From assembly GCA_903828035.1 (NCBI GenBank), contig CAIKKV010000614.1, forward strand, positions 1-5,982: DNA of 5,982 nt, written 5' to 3'. Position 1 is the first letter of the stretch; each line of letters opens with the position of its first letter. A model generated the notes under the pieces. That model worked only from the letters and a program-made list of their open reading frames with translations, ran no database searches and had not been told where the DNA came from. Made by a program: the position numbers and the translations under genes. Positions 1-3,900 of the stretch are shown one piece after another. The stretch is from an uncultured bacterium (GTDB lineage: Bacteria > Verrucomicrobiota > Kiritimatiellia > CAIKKV01).

Positions 1-641
1 ACTCCCATTTTCTCCAGTCCGCGATCCGGAATCGCAGCTGCGGCGTTCTCGCAGTTCAACCCGCCATGGCGCCTGACTTCTGGACTCGGTTTCAACCGGA
101 CATCACCTCCCTGAAGATGCTGAGCTTGAACCCCCGCCCCGCCACACCCGGCGATGGCCCGGTTCTTTCGATTGGCTACCGGGAAGCGGGCTCGCTTGCG
201 GCCGAGCACCTGATGGCCCGCGGATGCGCCCAGCTGGCCGTCCTCGGCCGGGCGCCGCTGCGGGTCTCGGGATTCCAAGGCTCCGCCCGGCTGACGGCGG
301 CTCCGGCTCACTGTTTCCTGCCTTCGGAAACAACGGCCCTGGCGTCGTGGATCCGTGAGGCAGCCAAGCCGCTCGGGATTTTCGCGCTGACCGATATCCT
401 GGCGCTCAAGGTCATACGCCTGGTGCAGCGCCTTGGCCTGCGTGTGCCCGAGGATGTGCGGGTTGTCGGGCACGATGATTCCGAGTTCGCCGCCCACATC
501 GATCCGCCCCTGACCACCATCCGGCAGTCCTACCGGGAGCAGGGGCGGGAATCCATTCGCATGATCGTCCGCATGATGTACGGGGAAACGGTTCCCTCAA
601 AAGTCATCCAACCCGCCCTGATCGCGCGCGAAAGCGCTTGA
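1..641 (+). CDS. LacI/GalR-family transcriptional regulator, 5'-truncated (ligand-binding domain)
   Basis: The frame is open from the left edge (first full codon at 3) to TGA at 639-641. It gives 212 residues, so the gene begins outside the window; the ATG at 66 is an internal Met22, not a start. What is visible is the C-terminal part of a periplasmic-binding-protein-like sugar sensor. Residues 57-82 match the hinge-side stretch of D/Y..aG..AA.hLm..G...lavlG. Residues 125-131 read GIFALTD, 148-159 VPEDVRVVGHDD, 168-175 PPLTTIRQ, and the end is LIARESA, the classic LacI-family closing motif. Family members run about 330-360 residues, so about 120-150 residues, including the expected N-terminal helix-turn-helix, are off-window. 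No AraC domain follows, so it is not an E. coli XylR-type fusion. The section between the two lobes (residues 82-125) is shorter than usual. The effector is probably a sugar or sugar derivative, but it cannot be read from this sequence. A role in regulating the downstream genes is inference only. Confidence 0.88.
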   Translation, partial: SHFLQSAIRNRSCGVLAVQPAMAPDFWTRFQPDITSLKMLSLNPRPATPGDGPVLSIGYREAGSLAAEHLMARGCAQLAVLGRAPLRVSGFQGSARLTAAPAHCFLPSETTALASWIREAAKPLGIFALTDILALKVIRLVQRLGLRVPEDVRVVGHDDSEFAAHIDPPLTTIRQSYREQGRESIRMIVRMMYGETVPSKVIQPALIARESA

Positions 642-672
642 GCCGGCGCTCCCTTTATGCTTTGATCTGGCC

Positions 673-1065
673 ATGACAATCCGGTTTCCCTTGGAACAAA
701 TATCCGGTTTCAATTTCGCTGACGGCCTTGAACGATGCGTGAACGATCCGGACTTTTACTGGAGGCTGCTCCTGGATTTCCGTGACCGGTTCGGGGGGGT
801 CTCCGAAAGCGCGGAAAGCCTGATGCTGGGCAACCGGTGGCAGGAAGCCGAGGAATTGATACATACCTTGAAGGGGACCGCCGGACAACTCGGCTTGGAA
901 GACGTTGAGGCAGCCGCCTCGGGGCTCAACGACGACTTGACCGGGACTCTCGCCGCCGGGCTGGCGCCGACGACCCTGACATCGAGTTTGAATAACGTCC
1001 GGCAGGCGCTGGCCCGCATGACGCAGGTGATTCAGTCCATCGCCGACCGCACGGAAACACAATAA
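673..1065 (+). CDS. Stand-alone histidine phosphotransfer (Hpt) domain protein
   Basis: This 130-residue protein is essentially one Hpt four-helix bundle. The diagnostic motif is IHTLKGTAGQLG at residues 63-74, where His64 is the expected phospho-accepting histidine, followed by Lys67-Gly68 as in the family HxxKG signature. An N-terminal helix (residues 18-40, GLERCVNDPDFYWRLLLDF) matches the usual 'G..rc..d..fy..LL..F' lead-in, and a C-terminal helix spans about 103-124. Hpt proteins relay phosphate between response-regulator receiver domains in His-Asp-His-Asp phosphorelays in the cytoplasm. No kinase, receiver or output domain lies in the window, so its partners are unknown. It has no signal peptide or membrane segment. 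The ATG at 673 is preceded by no obvious Shine-Dalgarno, 31 nt after the regulator stop; translation may depend on the upstream gene. It is followed after 12 nt by gmhA, which suggests co-transcription. Confidence 0.85.
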   Translation: MTIRFPLEQISGFNFADGLERCVNDPDFYWRLLLDFRDRFGGVSESAESLMLGNRWQEAEELIHTLKGTAGQLGLEDVEAAASGLNDDLTGTLAAGLAPTTLTSSLNNVRQALARMTQVIQSIADRTETQ

Positions 1066-1069
1066 GAGG
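1064..1069 (+). promoter_or_regulatory. Shine-Dalgarno site of gmhA
   Basis: AAGAGG ends 8 nt before the ATG at 1078 and overlaps the last bases of the Hpt gene's TAA stop. It supports the 1078 start and independent ribosome loading on gmhA within a shared transcript. Confidence 0.7.
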
Positions 1070-1077
1070 TTCGCGCC

Positions 1078-1656
1078 ATGTCCTTTTCCGCTCAATCTGT
1101 CAAACATGCCTTAACCGAGAGCGCCGCGCTGATCGCGTCCCTGGCCGACCAGTCCGATCCTATTGCCGCCGCGGCGAACGGCTGCGTGGCGGCCCTGAAG
1201 GCGGGACATAAGATCCTGACGGCCGGCAATGGCGGCAGCGCCGCGGAAGCGCTGCATATGGCCGAGGAGTTCACCGGCCGCTTCCGGGGAAACCGGGTGT
1301 CGCTGCCGGCTATCTCCCTGGTGGCCGATTGCACCGCCCTGACCTGCATCGCCAACGACTTCGGTTATGATTTTGTGTTTTCCCGCCAGATCGAAGGGCT
1401 CGGCCAGCCCGGCGACGTGCTGGTTCTGTTCAGCACCAGCGGCAATGCCGTTAACCTTGAGAAAGCGGTGGACGCCGCCCGCGCCCGGGAAATGAAGGTT
1501 GTCTCCCTCATCGGGAAAACCGGCGGCCGGTTGAAGGGAAAAGGGGACTGGGAGATCCTCGTGCCGGGGAGCCGGACAGAACGCATCCAGGAGGCGCACC
1601 AGGTTATTCTGCACCTCATCCTGGAAGCGGCTGAACAGGCCTTTCCGCCTGCGTAA
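1078..1656 (+). CDS. gmhA: Phosphoheptose isomerase (D-sedoheptulose-7-phosphate isomerase), SIS domain
   Basis: The protein has 192 residues, the usual GmhA length, and is a single SIS domain. Visible motifs are TAGNGGSAAEALHMAEEFTG (48-67), which forms the phosphate/active-site loop; AISLVADCTAL (78-88); NDFGYDFVFSRQIE (93-106); STSGNAVN (119-126), the SIS sugar-phosphate-binding loop; and TERIQEAHQVILH (167-179). Aligned to E. coli GmhA by eye, the metal/catalytic residues His61, Glu65, Gln172 and His180 are all present here as His60, Glu64, Gln171 and His179. An active isomerase is therefore expected rather than a purely structural DiaA-like paralogue. GmhA is a cytoplasmic enzyme that converts sedoheptulose 7-phosphate to D-glycero-D-manno-heptose 7-phosphate, the first step to ADP-heptose for LPS core or other heptosylated glycans. 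No other heptose genes (hldE, gmhB, hldD, heptosyltransferases) are in the window. DiaA, a SIS-fold replication factor, is the main alternative. Confidence 0.9.
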   Translation: MSFSAQSVKHALTESAALIASLADQSDPIAAAANGCVAALKAGHKILTAGNGGSAAEALHMAEEFTGRFRGNRVSLPAISLVADCTALTCIANDFGYDFVFSRQIEGLGQPGDVLVLFSTSGNAVNLEKAVDAARAREMKVVSLIGKTGGRLKGKGDWEILVPGSRTERIQEAHQVILHLILEAAEQAFPPA

Positions 1657-1669
1657 TCCGGTTTAGGCG
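1646..1669. other. Convergent gene junction with imperfect dyad
   Basis: The stop codons of the two convergent gene groups (TAA at 1654-1656 on plus, TAA at 1663-1665 on minus) are only 6 bp apart. Around them, cgcct (1646-1650) pairs with aggcg (1665-1669). The core TAA-t-CCGG-t-TTA is a near palindrome containing both stops. No T-tract follows on either strand, so this is at best a weak bidirectional terminator. Transcripts from both sides probably run into the opposing gene. Confidence 0.3.
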
Positions 1670-2832
1670 AATCGTTCGGGGAATAGCGGTTTCAATAATC
1701 GCTCAATTTCGGGTTCCACTCCCCAGAATGCTTTCAGATCGCGATACTCCTTTATCGCAGCAGCGTCGGCCGTCTGTCCGGTTCGGACAGCCCGGATCAG
1801 CAGGTTCCGTGGCGTGTCGGCCGCGGAGGTGAACTCCATGACCTTGACGGCATAGCCGCACAGTCGCAACGCCGCGGCCCGAAGCGCGTCCGTCAGCAGG
1901 TCGGCCATCCGCTCCCGCAGGATTCCGTGGCGGAGCAGCGCCTGGAAAGGCGCCGAGTCCAGTTGGTGGTGCAGCTCGTGCTGGCAGCACGGAGCCGCCA
2001 CAATCAGCCCGGCTTTCCATTCCACGCCTCGCGCCAAAGCCAGGTCAGTGGCCGTGTCACAGGCATGTAAGCTTAAAACCAGGTCAACGGGACCGGGGAT
2101 TTTCACGTCCGACAGCTCGGCCGCGACAAACGAAAGGCCGCTCCAGCCCAGCCGTTCCTGCCAGGCCCGATTGCGGGCCATCAACTCCGTATTGCGGTCG
2201 ATTCCGGTCAGCGTGACGGGCCAGCCCCGGATTTGGCTTAGATAATGAAAGACCGCGAAGCTGAGGTGGGCGCTTCCGCAGCCGCAGTCGCAAATCGCAT
2301 AGGGCCCGGCTCCGGCCTGTTCGGGCAAAACCGGGGCGAGTAGATTCAGGAACCCGTTGATTTGCCGGTATTTGGCCTGCATCGAGGGGCGAATACGCCC
2401 CTGCTCGTCCAACGCGTCGAGGCTGCGTAAAAAATCATGAGCCGTGGCGGGTGTCAGCAAATAGGCTTTTTCGCGATCATGGGTTGCCGCCGGGGCAGCG
2501 GTCTGCACGGCAGGCGGCTTTCCGTGCGTCATCAACACATGGCCTTTCCGCGTGATTTTGACGTGCCAATCGCCATCGTCCCGGCGGACGTGCAGGAAGC
2601 TGTACGCCTTCGCCAGCAAGTCGCGCACGGCGGAGTGCCATTGGTCCCAAGCCACGTTATGCGTGGTCTCGCGGCCCGCCGCGTGAACGGTCACCAGGAC
2701 CACAGGCGCGCCTTTGATGAGCGCCAGCCGAGCGCTAACCTTGCCGGCGTCACGCCCCGAAAAAGTCAGTCCCCGGAAGTGCGCGGAATCCCCGGCCGCT
2801 TCGGCCAATACGTCGCGATACTCGGTGTTCAT
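1663..2832 (-). CDS. Class I SAM-dependent methyltransferase, Methyltransf_32 (METTL25/GSTCD-like) type
   Basis: The protein has 389 residues in two parts. Residues 1 to about 115 form a small domain with a strand-rich pattern (FRGLTFSGRDAGKVSARLALIKG, then THNVAWDQW), as is seen ahead of the catalytic domain in bacterial members. Residues about 150-350 form the Rossmann methyltransferase: SAM motif I is CDCGCGSAHLSF (181-192), the acidic ribose-binding position is in GIDRN (210-214), then LSLHACDTATD (253-263), APCCQHEL (280-287) and DTPRNLLIRA (339-348). LH.C followed by CC is characteristic of the METTL25/GSTCD branch. The APCC segment occupies the place of motif IV, which in N-methyltransferases reads [D/N]PP[Y/W]. 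The substrate is unknown; RNA or protein is plausible. It is cytoplasmic, with no signal or membrane segment. Its ATG at 2832-2830 overlaps the galM stop (ATGA), so it is probably translated by coupling. Fold and family are confident; the biological role is not. Confidence 0.85.
   Translation of the reverse strand: MNTEYRDVLAEAAGDSAHFRGLTFSGRDAGKVSARLALIKGAPVVLVTVHAAGRETTHNVAWDQWHSAVRDLLAKAYSFLHVRRDDGDWHVKITRKGHVLMTHGKPPAVQTAAPAATHDREKAYLLTPATAHDFLRSLDALDEQGRIRPSMQAKYRQINGFLNLLAPVLPEQAGAGPYAICDCGCGSAHLSFAVFHYLSQIRGWPVTLTGIDRNTELMARNRAWQERLGWSGLSFVAAELSDVKIPGPVDLVLSLHACDTATDLALARGVEWKAGLIVAAPCCQHELHHQLDSAPFQALLRHGILRERMADLLTDALRAAALRLCGYAVKVMEFTSAADTPRNLLIRAVRTGQTADAAAIKEYRDLKAFWGVEPEIERLLKPLFPERFA
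2829..2832 (-). promoter_or_regulatory. ATGA stop/start overlap coupling galM to the methyltransferase gene
   Basis: Read on the minus strand, ATGA at 2832-2829 holds the methyltransferase start (ATG) and the galM stop (TGA). The only Shine-Dalgarno-like sequence just upstream is a weak ACAGG inside the galM end. This arrangement normally signals termination-reinitiation coupling and fixes the start of the downstream gene. Confidence 0.75.
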
Positions 2833-3890
2833 GAATGAATAAACCTGTAAAGGGTTGTTTGACGATACACATCACCCGGCTTTAAAAGTGCGCCGGTCAC
2901 TCCTGGCCGATGCGGCCAATTCGGTGCGCGCTGGGCCTCCAGGCAAAGCCCGTGCCGCTTGCCGTAGAGGGCGCCCTGTTTTCCATGCTCACCTTCGGGG
3001 ATGGAATTGCCCGCATAGAATTGAAATCCCGGCTCTGTCGTCCACATCTCCATTTTGCGCCCGCTTTTCGGATCCATGACCGTGGCCGCTTTCCGCAAGC
3101 CGGCCCCCTCGGTTCCGGGCAGGAGGTAGTTATGGTCATAACCCTGGCACAGGCGGAGCTGTTCACAGTCGGAGTCGATGTCGGCGCCTACGGCTTTAAA
3201 CGCGCTGAAATCAAACGGCGTTCCCCGGACCGGCGCCACTTCGTTTGTCGCGATGATATCGGCGTCGTTGATGTTGTACGAATCGCATTCCAGCTTCAGC
3301 CGATGCTCCACAACCGGACCGGAATCGTGACCGCCCAGATTGAAGTAGGAATGATTGGTCAGGTTGCACAGGGTTGTCCGGTCGGTGACCGCCTCATAGT
3401 CCAAACGCAATTCCTGCCGCCGGGTCACTCGGTACGTCAGGCTGACCTTCAGCGCGCCGGGGTAGCCTTCTTCACCGTCCGGACTGATCCGGGACAGGCG
3501 CACCCCCGGGCCATCCCCGTCCTCAAAGGGCTCGGCCTCCCACAGCCGCTTGTTGAATCCCCGTGAACCGCCATGGATGTGGTAGGAGCCGCCATTGAGG
3601 CCTAACTGGATTGACGCCCCGTCAATCGTGCAGGCCCCCTTGGCAATTGGCCCCGCGAACCGGCCAATTGTCGCGCCGAACGAATGTTTGTATTCGGCGG
3701 CACGGTCATAGCCCAGGACGACATCGGCCTGCCGGCCATGGGCATCGGGCACGCGGAGCGCCGTTAGCAGGGCGCCGAAATTGCAGATGTCGGCTTCCAG
3801 TCCCAAGCCGTTGCTCAATGTGTAAACAACGGCTTGGCTGCCATCCGGAGTGGCCCCGAAATCGCGGGGAGGGCTGATCATGCGGTTCAT
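2829..3890 (-). CDS. galM: Aldose 1-epimerase (galactose mutarotase)
   Basis: With the start chosen at 3890 the protein has 353 residues, normal for GalM. It interconverts alpha and beta anomers of hexoses such as galactose and glucose, feeding the Leloir or other sugar pathways. The family signatures are all there: LGYDRAAEY (59-67), IHGGSRGFNKRLW (105-117), LTNHSYFNLGG (177-187), GYDHNYLL (250-257), GFQFYAGN (288-295) and CLEAQRAPNWPH (316-327). Catalytic/substrate residues His106, His180, Asp252 and Glu318 correspond to His107, His176, Asp243 and Glu307 of human GALM. One departure: the usual 'GR.ANRIAKG' reads GRFAGPIAKG (76-85), so the substrate-contacting Asn-Arg is Gly-Pro. The frame is open to an ATG at 3950, but the extra 20 residues overlap the peptidase gene and are Pro/Arg-rich; GGAAAGAG directly before 3890 supports the shorter form. 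ATG 3881 is also possible. There is no visible signal peptide, so it is probably cytoplasmic. Confidence 0.9.
   Translation of the reverse strand: MNRMISPPRDFGATPDGSQAVVYTLSNGLGLEADICNFGALLTALRVPDAHGRQADVVLGYDRAAEYKHSFGATIGRFAGPIAKGACTIDGASIQLGLNGGSYHIHGGSRGFNKRLWEAEPFEDGDGPGVRLSRISPDGEEGYPGALKVSLTYRVTRRQELRLDYEAVTDRTTLCNLTNHSYFNLGGHDSGPVVEHRLKLECDSYNINDADIIATNEVAPVRGTPFDFSAFKAVGADIDSDCEQLRLCQGYDHNYLLPGTEGAGLRKAATVMDPKSGRKMEMWTTEPGFQFYAGNSIPEGEHGKQGALYGKRHGLCLEAQRAPNWPHRPGVTGALLKPGDVYRQTTLYRFIHS
3644..3670. repeat. Perfect 9-bp inverted repeat inside galM
   Basis: CAATTGGCC (3644-3652) and GGCCAATTG (3662-3670) are exact reverse complements separated by 9 nt, so the galM mRNA could form a 9-bp hairpin with a 9-nt loop. 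No T-tract follows. The repeat encodes the region TIGRFAGPIA, which includes the atypical Gly-Pro of the epimerase signature. It is seen directly; any function is unknown and chance remains possible. Confidence 0.6.
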
Positions 3891-3898
3891 CTCTTTCC
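3891..3898 (-). promoter_or_regulatory. Shine-Dalgarno site deciding the galM start
   Basis: On the minus strand GGAAAGAG (3898-3891) sits in the 10-nt gap between the peptidase stop (TGA at 3903-3901) and ATG 3890. Its GGA core is 5 nt from ATG 3890, and its AAAGAG part is 9 nt from the alternative ATG at 3881. Either is better supported than the longest-frame ATG at 3950. Confidence 0.6.
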
Positions 3899-3900
3899 GT

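Noticed and set aside
66..68. ATG at 66 as the regulator start
   Set aside because: The frame is open to the left edge and the upstream codons (RNRSCGVLAVQPA) fit the LacI ligand-domain pattern, so the gene is truncated by the window.
626..637. GCGC-GAAA-GCGC hairpin at the end of the regulator gene, possible terminator
   Set aside because: The stem is only 4 bp, no T-run follows, and it lies inside the coding sequence.
655..1107. 150-residue open frame on the minus strand, antisense to the Hpt gene
   Set aside because: It is a GC-rich shadow of the Hpt coding frame with no family motif; the plus-strand Hpt motif with His64 is convincing.
1235..1255. 7-bp inverted repeat (GCAGCGC / GCGCTGC) in gmhA
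   Set aside because: It encodes the invariant GGSAAEAL loop in GC-rich codons; repeat likely follows from the protein sequence.
2437..2838. 133-residue open frame on the plus strand
   Set aside because: It is antisense to the N-terminal domain of the methyltransferase and looks like a codon-bias shadow.
2910..3566. 218-residue open frame on the plus strand
   Set aside because: It lies wholly antisense to galM, whose conserved motifs cover the whole stretch; its translation shows no recognisable domain.
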